A stretch of 64,000 bases of DNA from Eunapius fragilis (Eukaryota; Porifera; Demospongiae; Spongillida; Spongillidae), in the NCBI GenBank assembly GCA_963681505.1, contig OY811974.1, positions 9,092,686-9,156,685 of the forward strand, read 5' to 3'. The notes under the pieces are model-generated. The model searched no databases. It was not told the origin of the DNA and was given only the letters and a program-made list of their open reading frames with translations. This document shows, one piece after another, positions 20,138 through 30,831 of the stretch; the first letter of the stretch is position 1, and each line of letters opens with the position of its first letter. Both the position numbers and the translations under genes were made by a program.

Positions 20138-22508
20138 GGTACTTGGATAAATCACGTAACTACCGTAAAAATTGTATCCCAAGAATTGTGCCGTAATTTT
20201 TGACTGACGGAGAGGATTGATTTGAGGCGATCGTTTGTTTGCGCTGGTTTCGAGTTTTGTTGTGCTTGCTATATTCTATAAAGGTAACCCATGGCTTCTT
20301 TTAGCATTTGCTATTCGTTGTATACGGTGAAATGATTCGCAGTGGCGTGTCAAAATAGGGTATGGCTTGATGCTTATAGAATTTTGTAGCGCATTGAATG
20401 GGTTGCATGAAATACATATGAAGGCATTAAGGACACCTAGATGCATTACTCATTTAAATATGAGGGCAATCAGACGATGCGCAGGGTGTTGTCTCGAAGC
20501 CTCCACGAACGGCTTCATATGGTTTAATATACGCGATTATCGTGAACGCTAATAGCTTTTATGACAGTGGGACGTCATACTTATTTGCCCTAATGTTACT
20601 AAGATATGTATGTGACCTTTTTTTACGTAGGTAGAGAGTATTAACGAGGTGTTCTATATAAAACGCACCTTTTCGTTGCCGTGGGTTCTTTAGCTAGATA
20701 ATTTTCAGACTCTGCTGCTTATGTAGTAACAGCGCCTTGAATATCGCGAGATTCTGAATTAGCGCAGTGCTCTTATCAATCAAACCAATTTATTCAAAAT
20801 TTGTCATGCAATTTATTATTCATGTTTTAATACTATGTTTATTAAACTCTATATTTTTATTCAACAGTTCTGTGTGTAGTTGCATGGATAATGAAGACTG
20901 TTGTTTGAAGAGTTTTGTGGACCATTTAAAAAATGACATCAATGAACGTAATGAACTGCATGCAAGCACCCATGATACGAAAGGGGCTAGTGTTTTACAT
21001 CCACACCAATATAGCATCTCAACGTTTAGAAAATACCAGAAGTATCAATTCTTGAGCACTCTGCTGGAAGCAATGTCACCACTACACCTGATGTGTTGCG
21101 TTGGGCAATACGTCATATTATTAATATAATGTCAAATTAAAAAAAAATCTTACAAGGTGTTGGGCTGAAGTAGAGGTGTTTCTCAATGAGCAGTTTATAG
21201 TGTCTATTGACACAGCTGAGGATGTAGCTGTTACTTTACCAGCTTTGAATACAGAGATAAATGTAATGTACAATCCACCTTTACCTATTCCACTTAATGT
21301 AAGAACTGATTGTAAGAATTGTGCTAAAAGGAAGGATGAGTTGCAGAGAATGGCTAAAGTGATGCGCATGCTTAAGCAACGACTTAAAATGAAAAACCAC
21401 AGAAGTAGGCATATACACAATTTAAAGCAAGCTTTACAACGGTAGGCTAAAATTGAATCCAATCTTCGTTCTAAAATAAGAGACATTAATCTTAAAACTA
21501 AAAAAACAGCACAAATAAGAAATTCACAAGTGGCAACATACCAGCAGTTTATTGAAATATTTCAATAAATGTAAAAAGTTACTATCTGTACACAAGAGTT
21601 GTAAGATAACAAAATTATACAGTTTAGCATAGCAGAAGCAAAAACAATGAGTGCACAGCTTATAAAACGTGAAGATAATATTGCCAAAATCCAAGCTCAA
21701 CTTGTTAAAGAAAAAAGATTCAAGTTACAGAAGGAGGCTGGGAAAAAAGCTGAATTTAGTACTTACTAACAATACTGAGTTGTCTGAAGTTCTCCCAGAT
21801 TTTAGCATTAAACAAACAGAAACTGTTAAAAATGTTGTATCAAATATGTCTATACTTAGTGGCCTTTACATTGAACATTTATGGTTTACTGAGCAAAAAC
21901 AAAGTATTCTGTATCATGGACACATTATTTCAGTGAAAAGTACTGGCAAAGTTCCAAAAGCCACCATCTGTTACTCGAGGAAGAAGGGGAAGATGAAAAA
22001 ATATGCATATTACAGCTGCTTACTGACTATATTACTGGAGATATCTTTTTTGTTAATTTTCCTGACATGTGAAATGCCTTTTTCATTGAATGGTAAAATT
22101 TTTTTTCCGAGAACATGATATAAACACATTTGGCTATATATTTCTATATCGCTACCATGAGCAGGCTGCATATTTGGCATAATTTTATACATAATATCTG
22201 CTGTAGTACCTTCTAAACACTATTTTTATATGCAGGTATGTGTGGCAGTTACTCCTTATATATTTGGCTGCAGTAGCATGTTTAGTAAGTTCAGTGTAGC
22301 GAGTATAAGTTAAACCGGCACAGTTTTTTTTTAGCGCGGTCATTCAATTCCATACATTCAAAAGTACCGCTTTATGCAGCCGTATTGACCGAATGAAAAA
22401 AGATGATATGATAAGTAATATACCATTGGAATGCTCATTTTCTACTCTTTTTAGAACCATGCGAATTGTTGCAAGAATATCAATTTGAAAAAGATATCCA
22501 AGTACCTA
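20138..22508 (+). mobile_element. 2.37-kb DNA transposon inserted in the dynein pseudogene
   Basis: The ends carry the inverted 12-mer GGTACTTGGATA (20,138-20,149) and TATCCAAGTACC (22,495-22,506), with two extra bases (TA) before the right target duplication. The 9-bp repeat CCAAGGTTC flanks it, and the dynein reading frame resumes exactly after the right copy. Such 8-9-bp duplications occur in hAT, P and MULE superfamilies; I cannot choose among them. The interior is A/T-rich and plus-strand coding but broken. Confidence 0.85.
20767..22118 (+). pseudogene. Degenerate coding region inside the 2.37-kb transposon
   Basis: Three plus-strand frames in series look like one decayed protein. 20,767-21,129 has a hydrophobic N-terminus, then Cys-rich SVCSCMDNEDCC. 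21,176-21,445 has FIVSIDTAEDVAVTLPALN and then CKNCAKRKDELQRM followed by a basic coiled coil. 21,669-22,118 is Lys-rich. A stop and frame change divides each part. A CxxC motif followed by a long basic coiled coil would suit a DNA-binding or transposase-accessory protein, but I do not recognise the family. Confidence 0.4.
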
Positions 22509-22760
22509 CCAAGGTTCCCTGCCTTCCTCCTGCCGTCTAGCATGAAGGAGACCTATGAGATGCCTCCTGGCACATCAAGAGCAACCTGGTCGTCTCGCAG
22601 GGAAACCTGGTGGTGCCGTCCAGAACCTGTTTGTCCTGGCGTGGTTCCACGCCGCGGTGCAGGAGAGGCGGTGCTACATTTATGAATTCATTCAGGCCTA
22701 TTCCGTAAACTTTCTGCCGCGGCATCGAACCAGGAGCGTCGACTGACGGGAGCAGAAAGA
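22509..22760 (+). pseudogene. DYNC2H1: Dynein-2 heavy chain pseudogene (part 2)
   Basis: Immediately after the transposon the frame PRFPAFLLPSSMKETYEMPP continues the dynein C-terminal AAA region. In another frame QNLFVLAWFHAAVQERR, the very conserved dynein FHxxVQER motif, follows, then YEF. A frameshift lies near 22,590 and homology fades after about 22,710. Order and distance agree with part 1, so both belong to one interrupted copy. Confidence 0.85.
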
Positions 22761-23589
22761 GACACTTGGGAGTCAATTATCCCTACGCTGGGGTCAATGA
22801 CCGGCAGTCATTAAGAAACGGCATTCACTCATACTGGCACCAGCGACGCCCGTATTGTTCACGTACATGTACGTGACACCTATGTGGCTGACGAAATGTA
22901 ATTAGATACTAACCGTACTATATCCCTACTACCTTCACAGCCACCCGTGTCGTTATAACCACAACCGCAAAAAAAGCTTGCATATTAAAAAAAAATGCTA
23001 AACTGATCAGCAAAAATGCAAACACAGTTCTTTTAATATAGCAGTTCAAATCTGAGGAACGTCGACGTCGGGGCTGAATTGATCACCGCATTCACTGTAG
23101 CAATCCTCTCCACTTACGCGTAATAGCAGCAGCTTTCAGCCATATATCCGGGCCGGCCTATACATACCCAATATGACTGACATTATTATCAACAGTTGCA
23201 CTTACGCTTGTCTCTACTCAACATCCACTGGACAACACAGGATATTATAATTTTATGTAAAAACGATTCAGTGCCAGTACCTGTAGTTTCATCGAGCTGA
23301 ACATAATGCATACATGATAAGACACAGCCACTTAGATTCACAGCATAAAGTATATGTGTGATAACATGTAATGCTTACTTCGGCAAGCTTCACAGTTGAT
23401 TTATGGATTTGCTATAACGTTGCCGTGAAAAAAGTGGCAATGTAGCACACCGCATACATGCATGCATTAAAAAAACTCTGAACCACTCACGCGCTACATG
23501 CCGGGCATAAATGTATAACGCACGTGGAAATTTACATGTGTATATAAGAAGTACAGATGTGAATATTTGAAAGGTAAGCATGTATACGT
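22761..23589. other. No gene recognised
   Basis: A/T-rich intergenic sequence. I see no domain-bearing frame. The 3' end of the dynein copy is lost here without a recognisable poly(A). Confidence 0.5.
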
Positions 23590-23811
23590 GACTTACGCAC
23601 TAAAAGATATGCAGCGGCACCGGTTTGTGAATATGTAATAATAAAAAGCTCGGTGTTCACTTGCGCAAACTAGCTGGTATTGATTGACAAAACTGTTACT
23701 TACTCCCTGCAGTCATCATTCATCGCGCGGTCAATAAGAGACACCAGGTATTATATCATGCATGCATGACTATAGCTGCAGTATATATCTCACTTACGTT
23801 CTACGTATATC

Positions 23812-24112
23812 AACAAGTAAATAAAAACCTTCTCTAACGAGAAAGTTGGTGGGCATATAGGATTGACAATGGTGGTGTAAAAAGCACGGAAACAAGTGTG
23901 ACAGAAATTTTACTGGAAAATTGAAATAGGCCTATATATTTAGCCCATTTTCTCAGGCGTGCGCTGCCTAAATGTGAGTGGGCTAAATATAGGCCTATTT
24001 CAATTTTCCAGTAAAATTTCTGTCACACTTGTTTCCGTGCTTTTTACACCACCATTGTCAATCCTATATGCCCACCAACTTTCTCGTTAGAGAAGGTTTT
24101 TATTTACTTGTT
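23812..24112. mobile_element. FB1 fold-back MITE, complete copy
   Basis: A 301-bp almost perfect hairpin from AACAAGTAAATAAAAACC to its inverse. The inner part pairs AATTGAAATAGGCCTATAT with its complement around a loop at about 23,950-23,975. Both arms share variants not found in other copies (CCTTCTCTAACGAG, GTGTGACAG), so the arms match each other better than they match sister elements. Confidence 0.92.
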
Positions 24113-24262
24113 TCATAAGTTTTTTTTTCTCCGTGTCAACGAAGCTTCATAACTGTAATGTGATGAGGAACGATGTGCAATGGACAAATGTCTATACCTT
24201 ACGAACGCTTTGTGCATTGCCCCGACCACAAGTTACTATATAACTTTAATAAATACGTACTA

Positions 24263-24352
24263 GTATGTAAAAAATTTAGCCCACTCACGTCTCAACATAT
24301 AGTGCACGGTCTGTTGTATGGGCTAAATATAGGCCTATTTCAATTTTTCAGG
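24263..24352. mobile_element. FB1-related hairpin tip fragment
   Basis: TTTAGCCCACTCACG and GGGCTAAATATAGGCC repeat the tip of the hairpin in the neighbouring complete element 150 bp away. The outer arms are missing. Confidence 0.55.
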
Positions 24353-25209
24353 ATTATTAAATGCACAGCTCGCAGGTATTTAGAATACCCATACCGTATA
24401 TGATACTTTTTCGTTGTAGCTTCTTTCTCAATTATGACCTTAAGGGGCACCGCGCCGGTAAATTCTGAAGCGTTTGGTATCATTGCCGTTCTTTAAAACC
24501 ATTCCTAGCGTGAGTTATACTTGACGGAGAAAAAGACGACGACGACCAACAATTTTTTTGGGAATGGGCACGAGAAGCAGGTTTTTTGTTTGTCTGGAAG
24601 CGCATAGTTTAATGACATGAAACTAGCACGAAAACGTAGATCTTGGTGTTGTCGTTCGATAGCTGCAAAGTGATAAGCAATCCGTTTCTTCGTTGTCCCT
24701 CCCGACGCGATTTAAAATTTTTAATGACATTCATCACTCCTCAATCAATCCTATATTGAACCTGCTGACGCAGGTTCAGATTAGTGTTATGTTGTTTTCA
24801 AAGTTCAGAAACCTCGTCACGAAAATAAACAAAGCATCAATTATATACATACAGTAAACATGCACATGCGAGGTAAACATACATGCTTTGTTCGCATATA
24901 TGGTTTCACGCAGCGGCCGACGAAAGTTTTTAAATAAGATAAGCAAACAATACAAGCACGATATTGCTGAATAATTGTAACAACTATATGCGTGTACATG
25001 CAGTAGCGACTCATGCACGCATCGCACCTAACGTATCTCAATAATAATAACTTCATCTATATTAGTGTTCTTAAACAATAGTCGCGTAGGCTAAGAACAC
25101 AAACGTTTCTTTTGATTTTCCTTATACGTGAGTCAGTCGCTACTGTATGGTCGCATACATGCACAATTATATTTGTATGCATGTACATGGCGGCCTGGGA
25201 TAATACAGC

Positions 25210-25443
25210 ATGCAGGCTTTATTGATAATGCTTACCGGCCTCTGTATGATGTTATTCGGCATCGGCGTTGTGAGCGAAGCCGATTTATATAACGAACAAC
25301 ATTCATATACATATAACAAAGTAAACGATATGCGGAAACATTCAAAATCTATGGCCATGCAGAGACATGCACGCATTCTGTACTTACGTACTAACGTTCA
25401 AACGAAGCAGCCAGGTCAAGAAAATTATCCACGCGACTTATAA
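25210..25443 (+). CDS. Small hydrophobic-start protein, repeat-associated (member 1)
   Basis: A 77-residue frame starts MQALLIMLTGLCMMLFGIGV, a hydrophobic stretch long enough for a signal anchor, then VSEADLYNEQ and a basic, Tyr/Asn-rich tail. Related short frames with LTG and MLFGI or LLFGI occur in the same position of the next repeat units (26,338 and 26,429). Conservation of the hydrophobic core across decayed repeats is suggestive of function but may be simple shared ancestry. No known family is recognised. Confidence 0.3.
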   Translation: MQALLIMLTGLCMMLFGIGVVSEADLYNEQHSYTYNKVNDMRKHSKSMAMQRHARILYLRTNVQTKQPGQENYPRDL

Positions 25444-26337
25444 ATTTTTGACACCTTCATTCATGTGCATTAACTTACTCCCTTATAGATTCAGTTTTTT
25501 TTTTAAAGGATGCAGAGGTCGAGTTTGTGCGTTTCACTCTAGCAGACTGGTAAATCACTGCACTTACGGGCTATATATACATGTGTACAAGCAAATTTTG
25601 AGATATATATATTTGATCAATCCATCGACCCTCCTTAATTCAGGAGCCACTTACTTTCTAGATTTGATAATATACGATGCCGTGCAGAGAGATTTGAAAC
25701 TAGAATTACAAGAGTCAGTGTGCATATAAAACGTACACACTAGCACTGTTACGTGAATTTATTGACCAATCAAAACGGAAAGTAGTTAGTGATTGCCGGG
25801 CATACATGTATGTATAACGGACGTGCACGCACGTGGAAATGTATAAGTACAGATGTGAATAAAGTACACGTGCAATGTATACATGGAGACTTACGCACTT
25901 AAAGATATGCAGCGGCATCGGTTTGTGAATACATTGAAATAAACACATATTCTTGCACGCGAGGTATAGTGCGAAACGTACTTTATCCTTTGCTCGCATG
26001 GTTTACGGCAGCGGCCGGCGATAATGTGTATGCAAAAAATATATGTGCGATATTGCTGAATAATTATAACAACTATATGCATGTACAGTAGCGACTCATG
26101 CACGTATCAGGAAAATCGCATATCTGAAAAAATTGTATAACTTCATTTATAAGCTAAAGAGTGTTCTCAGTCTACTCTATCGATCACTACCGCTTTATGA
26201 AGAGTAGGCTATAAGAACACAAACCGTTTCTCTGATACGTGAGTCAGTTGCTTCTGTAACGTTACATTCATGTGCAATTTTTTTGTATACATGTTCTAGC
26301 TGGTATATTATTGATATCGCTTACCGGCTTCAATACG

Positions 26338-26415
26338 ATGTTATTCGGCATATGCATCGGCGTTGTGAGCGAGCCGAAAGTCGTAAGATATAACGAACCA
26401 AATTTATGCGTATAG
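26338..26415 (+). CDS. Small repeat-associated ORF (member 2)
   Basis: The frame MLFGICIGVVSEPKVVRYNE ends after 25 residues; upstream the same frame is open and reads LISLTGFNT, matching member 1. It lacks an upstream ATG in frame, so it may be a decayed copy. Confidence 0.2.
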   Translation: MLFGICIGVVSEPKVVRYNEPNLCV

Positions 26416-26428
26416 CGAATAATGCAGC

Positions 26429-26548
26429 ATGCACGTTCTCCTCCGTATATTAATCTCGTTTACCGGCTTGTTATTCGGCATTAGCGTTGGAAGACGGAAG
26501 CCGAAAGTCGTAGTATATATTGAACCACAACCACAATTATACGTATAG
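26429..26548 (+). CDS. Small repeat-associated ORF (member 3)
   Basis: A 39-residue frame starting MHVLLRILISFTGLLFGISV is followed by GRRKPKVVVYIEPQP. The FTGLLFGI core corresponds to LTGxxxMLFGI of members 1 and 2, and PKVV is shared with member 2. A hydrophobic leader with a short basic tail would suit a membrane or secreted micropeptide; this is inference. Confidence 0.25.
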   Translation: MHVLLRILISFTGLLFGISVGRRKPKVVVYIEPQPQLYV

Positions 26549-27000
26549 CGAATTAAACAATATGTCAAAATCTATAGCTAGACATGCACACGAATGCATT
26601 CTGTACTTACGTACTAACGTTCAAACGAAGCCGGCAGCCAGTTTAGAAAATTATCCATGCGATTTATAACAAATGTGGATTAACTTACTCCCTTGGAGAT
26701 CCAGTTTTTTTTTTTTTTTAATAAGATGGAACGGTCGAGTTTGTGCGTTTCATTCTAAAAGACTGGTAAATCACTACACTTACGTTCTACATACGTCGTG
26801 CATGCAAATTTGGAGAGATATACTCGATCAGTCCATGCACGGAGCCATCGTCATGCACTTACGTTCTAGATTTGATACGATGCCAAGGAAAGATTTGCAA
26901 TCATATAATCCGTTACAGCCGGGAGTCAGTGGATATAAAACTTACACACTGTTACGTGAATTCATTACCAAACAAAATGGAAAGGAGTTTTGTGACGTAT

Positions 27001-27622
27001 CAGCGTGCGCATGCTTGAAGCGTTTATTAACTTACAGGCTATCGAATAAAGCCAGTCCACATTACATGGCAATAGACGATTCGATCATGTGCAAAAAAAC
27101 TGCCACCTACCACATTCTGCACGAGTAATAGTCAGAGAAGCATGTGCCCGCAGCATAGCAGGCATCGAGTGTACAACAGCCGGCAGAATTGCCGCAAACA
27201 CGTGATCACAAAATAGTAATTATAATTATATTCGAAAACTCACAATCTTTTCCGCGCGGTATGTCGAATACGTTGATTAAACTGATTCGACCAGGACGCG
27301 ATATATATTTTTGATTTACTTACGATCTATAGGAAATTTTATCATGATATAAAGGCTGACACAGACTCACAACATGAACAATACAAATTGACTTATACAA
27401 ATTTAACGTGCAAGACTTACATTGCTGCAAGTCATACAGTATGCAAGCCGATTCCCGATGAAACGGAACAAAATGTCGGCTTAGCACAAAACCAGAATGC
27501 ATTTATACCTTGCACCTGTCACCTGTTAACATCATGCGTGCAAATTAAATATTGTCGGACAATATTGCGCTACATACTAGCTTTTTCTTGGCTTTTGGCT
27601 GCAGCTGATACCTAAAACATAG
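27001..27622. other. No gene recognised
   Basis: Continuation of the A/T-rich region after the 1.1-kb repeats. Open frames here show no domain and are likely chance. Confidence 0.45.
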
Positions 27623-27745
27623 TCAATCCCGGCCGGTCACTGGTGGCAAAAAAAAGTCACGCGGACAAACTCGAACCTTTTTCTGTTTTGCTGCTTGCAC
27701 TGAGAATACCAGAAGGACCGTTAACAGGACCAATTCTTTAAGCAT
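27623..27745 (-). CDS. Possible secreted-peptide ORF or first exon
   Basis: From an ATG at 27,745 the minus strand encodes MLKELVLLTVLLVFSVQAAK, a good signal peptide with a likely cut after VQA. A basic segment KQKKVRVCPRDFF and a stop at 27,623 follow. The ATG lies inside a longer open frame whose upstream part looks random. It could be a 40-residue secreted peptide or an exon read through a missed donor. No family is recognised. Confidence 0.3.
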   Translation of the reverse strand: MLKELVLLTVLLVFSVQAAKQKKVRVCPRDFFLPPVTGRD

Positions 27746-28885
27746 TGTGGAGCTAGCTTTGAAGGCCGAGTTAATAGAAGAATAAACGACATGAGAACGC
27801 AGAAACCTAGACCAGCTTAAATATTCCTTGCATGAAGACAGAAATTGAAACTCAATATATGTAGTACAATTCTGCAGAACTGAAAATTTAAGGAGAATCA
27901 CAAGTAAAAATGAAGATGCAAACCAAGTCGTACAATTCCTCCTGCTATGACAGATGGCAGAGCTTAAATTCAAATAGATTGAGCTACAATTCAATAGATT
28001 GACTTGTTTTTTACATCTACATCACATGCATAATCACTTACAGAGCACCTTAAAGGTCACTTCCCTAATATTTGCTGTGATGTGCATTTGAAAGGTAAAT
28101 ATTTGTGACATCTGCTCAAGTACGTGAAGGGAGAAGTGCTTTCAGCCGATCACTGGCATGAACTGTTTCGTATGCTGGGCCTTTCCAGGGGGCACCACCC
28201 GAGAGATGCATTTGTTAGGTGACATCCTATCTCTGTCAGTGACATGTAGACACCAAATTGGACAACTCACGGGGGCTTGATGGAGTTACTAAGCAGATCT
28301 GTCACAAAAGGTTTGGTCCGCCGAAAATCATAGTCCCCGGACCAAACTTTGGGTAAAAATTGGTCCTATCAGAAAATTTTGGTCCGGGTATGTAAAAATT
28401 GGTCCGGGCCCTCCATTTACGCATCTCAAACACAACTCTAAACCCTGGACTCAGCTAGTGGGTGAACAGTAGGGTATTTGCTTTTCTAAGCTACGAAGGC
28501 TATGGAACAGCAGGCCGGGTTCTGCGCGCCCCAGGTTAGCGGATTAGCTTCCGGTCGCGATCTGACCAGTTCCCACTTGTTTTTTATTTTACAACTCATG
28601 TACACGTCATGAACAGTAGTATTCAGGGCTGCAGACCTGTCTGGCCGGATCCCAGCTGAGCAGTTTGTCAGACCAGACGGGCGGACCAAAATTACCGCGG
28701 ACCAATTTTCCAGTGACCGAGCCCAGGTGGTGGTGGTGGTGTGAGTGTGTGTGTGTGTGAGGGGGGGGGGGGCATACAGCTGTATTGTATAACAGTGACC
28801 TTGCACATCCTTTTGGCATTGGTCTAGGTTTAGGTGTTAGTTATTGATTGAATAATTTTATGTAATGTGCTGTTAATTCTGTTGA
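27746..28885. other. No gene recognised; GGTCC-rich blocks
   Basis: The region 28,310-28,420 repeats GGTCC/GGACC motifs (TTGGTCCG, GGACCAA) several times, and again at 28,680-28,720. These look like a decayed element. A (GT)n/G-run lies at 28,740-28,772. No credible coding frame is seen. Confidence 0.4.
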
Positions 28886-28984
28886 TCAAGTGACCGTTCC
28901 ATGCAGAATACGTATACACGCGCATTTCGTACATGCACATACCTCGCAACAGTGTGAAAACCATCGTTTTCTCCCACCATATGC

Positions 28985-29152
28985 TAGAATAGTGTATAAT
29001 GCGAAGAAGTTCTGCGTTATAAGCAGGAAGTAATGTGCATTAGAATAGTGTATAATGCGAAGAAGTTCTGCGTTATAAGCAGGAAGTAATGTGCATTAGA
29101 ATAGTGTATAATGCGAAGAAGTTCTGCGTTATAAGCAGGAAGTAATGTGCAT
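28985..29152 (+). repeat. 56-bp tandem triplication
   Basis: Three near-identical copies start TAGAATAGTGTATAATGCG at 28,985, 29,041 and 29,097. The corresponding place in copy 1 (about 8,831) has the unit once, so the expansion followed the duplication. Confidence 0.92.
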
Positions 29153-29371
29153 TTGTAGGGTGCCGTTTAGCAAATTGCGCCTACTCTTTTGTTAACTTGA
29201 TCCTCACATGTGTCTGCAAACATGTTCATGTACGTACGATGGTGTCAAATGTATAAGAACCATGTCCAAAACTGTCGTCTACATTGTTCGTGTACTCTTG
29301 TTTTGGAGTGAGTTTCTTGGAAGAGCTTGAAATGTTTACTTTATAGTCAACCTAACCCTAACCCTAAAGGA

Positions 29372-29826
29372 AAAATGAAATAGACCAATATTAGCATGCA
29401 CATTTAAAAATGACAACATGTTGCTAATATAGGTCTATTTCATTTTTCCTTTTCAATCAGAAGCCTTTTCCCCTTGCTTTTTACACCACCATCACCTTTG
29501 ATTCCTATATACCACCAACCTTCTTGTATAGAGAATGTTTTTATCACTTGTTAACAAGTAACTAAAAACATTCTGTACGAGAAAGTTGGTGGTATATAGG
29601 ATTTGAAAGCAATTGGTGGTGTAAAAGGCAAGGAAACGAGGTCTTATCAGAAGGGAAAATGTAATAGTCCTATATTTAGTACCTTTCTAGGGCATGTGTT
29701 GTTTGTTTGCTAATTATAGGACTATTACATTTTCCCTTCTGATAAGACCTAGTTTCCTTGCCTCCAATTGCCTTCAAATCCTATTTACCACCAACTTTCT
29801 CGTAGAGAAATTTTTTAGTTACTTGT
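29372..29826. mobile_element. Two tandem FB1 fold-back MITEs (copy 2)
   Basis: Same pair as at 9,888-10,343. The first again begins after CTAACCCTAACCCTAAAGG without its outer left arm; the second is complete. Sharing of the same truncated end proves they were copied as part of the larger segment. Confidence 0.85.
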
Positions 29827-30082
29827 TTCCTTGATTTTTGTTTATGTTCAAATTATTAAAATCACTGTGAATATTATGTATCACTGCTCCACCCCCCCCC
29901 CCCCCCCCTCTAAGCACGTAGTGAGTGATGTAATCCGTAAATCTAGACGTCCATGGATCTGGGTACCAAACTATAACAAAAAACTGGCAAGCATGCACAC
30001 AATCACGCACAATGTCATTTAGCATTGAAGGATATATCATAATGTCTAATGTACCGGGCGTCCTCCCGGGGGTACAATTGTC

Positions 30083-30449
30083 TACCGCGGTGTACAGATA
30101 ATAAATTTATTCACGTTCTGCCAGCTTAACATCCCTTTTATATTTGACGGTGCATGCACGTTGCTCAGGTCCTTTGGAGTTTGGCCCGAAGTCTCCAAGC
30201 TATAATACTTTTTCTTCGCTCCGAGTCAGCGCGTCAAAGTGAAGCTATTCGATTGCGATACGTAACCACGCGTATCGCAATCGAATAGCTTCACTTTGAC
30301 GCGCTGACTCGGAACGAAGAAAAAGTATTACAGCTTGGAGACTTCGGGCCAAACTCCAAAGGACCTGAGCAACGTGCATGCACCGTCAAATATAAAAGGG
30401 ATGTTAAGCTGGCAGAACGTGAATAAATTTATTATCTGTACACCGCGGT
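30083..30449. repeat. Large palindrome, arms about 180 bp
   Basis: ACCGCGGTGTACAGATAATA on the left is answered by its inverse ending at 30,449, and complementarity is nearly perfect to the centre at about 30,262-30,273 (GATACGTAACCACGCGTATC). An extra piece of one arm (AAAAAGTATTATAGCTTGGA) follows at 30,449-30,480. In copy 1 of the segment only the left arm exists, so the right arm arose as an inverted duplication. Confidence 0.9.
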
Positions 30450-30831
30450 AAAAAGTATTATAGCTTGGAGACTTCGGGTTGTTATGTCTACTCTTGTTTC
30501 TGCTCATGCTCTTGTTTTTAGGTAGCAACTGACTCCTGCTACTGTTTCTGCATGCTCCTGGTTTTAGATAAAACAACTCCTGCTCCTGCCCCTGGTTTTA
30601 GCTACACCCATTTATTGTTAATTATGACATCGTTCATCGGGCCACGAATTGATTGTTAGATTACGCATAGTGCGATGTAATCCATCCGCAGCTGCGTTCC
30701 GTTGGGTCTGGGACCGAACAATCATATGCGTAAAAAACCTCAGACTAGTTGCGTTCATTATCTTCTAGTACAGTATATGCAAATGTCTATTCACTCAAAA
30801 TACGTGTCTCTTAAAAAAATCAAAATGCATT

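Larger units (their letters stand above)
23590..27000. repeat. Diverged tandem repeat, unit about 1.1 kb
   Basis: Blocks recur at spacing of about 1.1 kb or its double. ATGCAGCGGCA(C/T)CGGTTTG is at about 23,610 and 25,905. GCGATATTGCTGAATAATT is at about 24,957 and 26,047, and TACGTGAGTCAGT is at about 25,124 and 26,236. TACTTACGTACTAACGTTC is at about 25,380 and 26,602. The units are decayed and interrupted by an FB1 MITE (23,812-24,112). They contain repeated ACTTACG, the inverse of a splice-donor consensus. A small hydrophobic open frame lies in the units (see separate entries). Confidence 0.75.
28886..30262 (+). repeat. Duplicated segment S1, copy 2
   Basis: Same order of blocks as 8,737-10,797 but without the 740-bp middle block. 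It differs in having a 56-bp unit in triplicate and in continuing into a palindrome at its right end. Confidence 0.85.
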
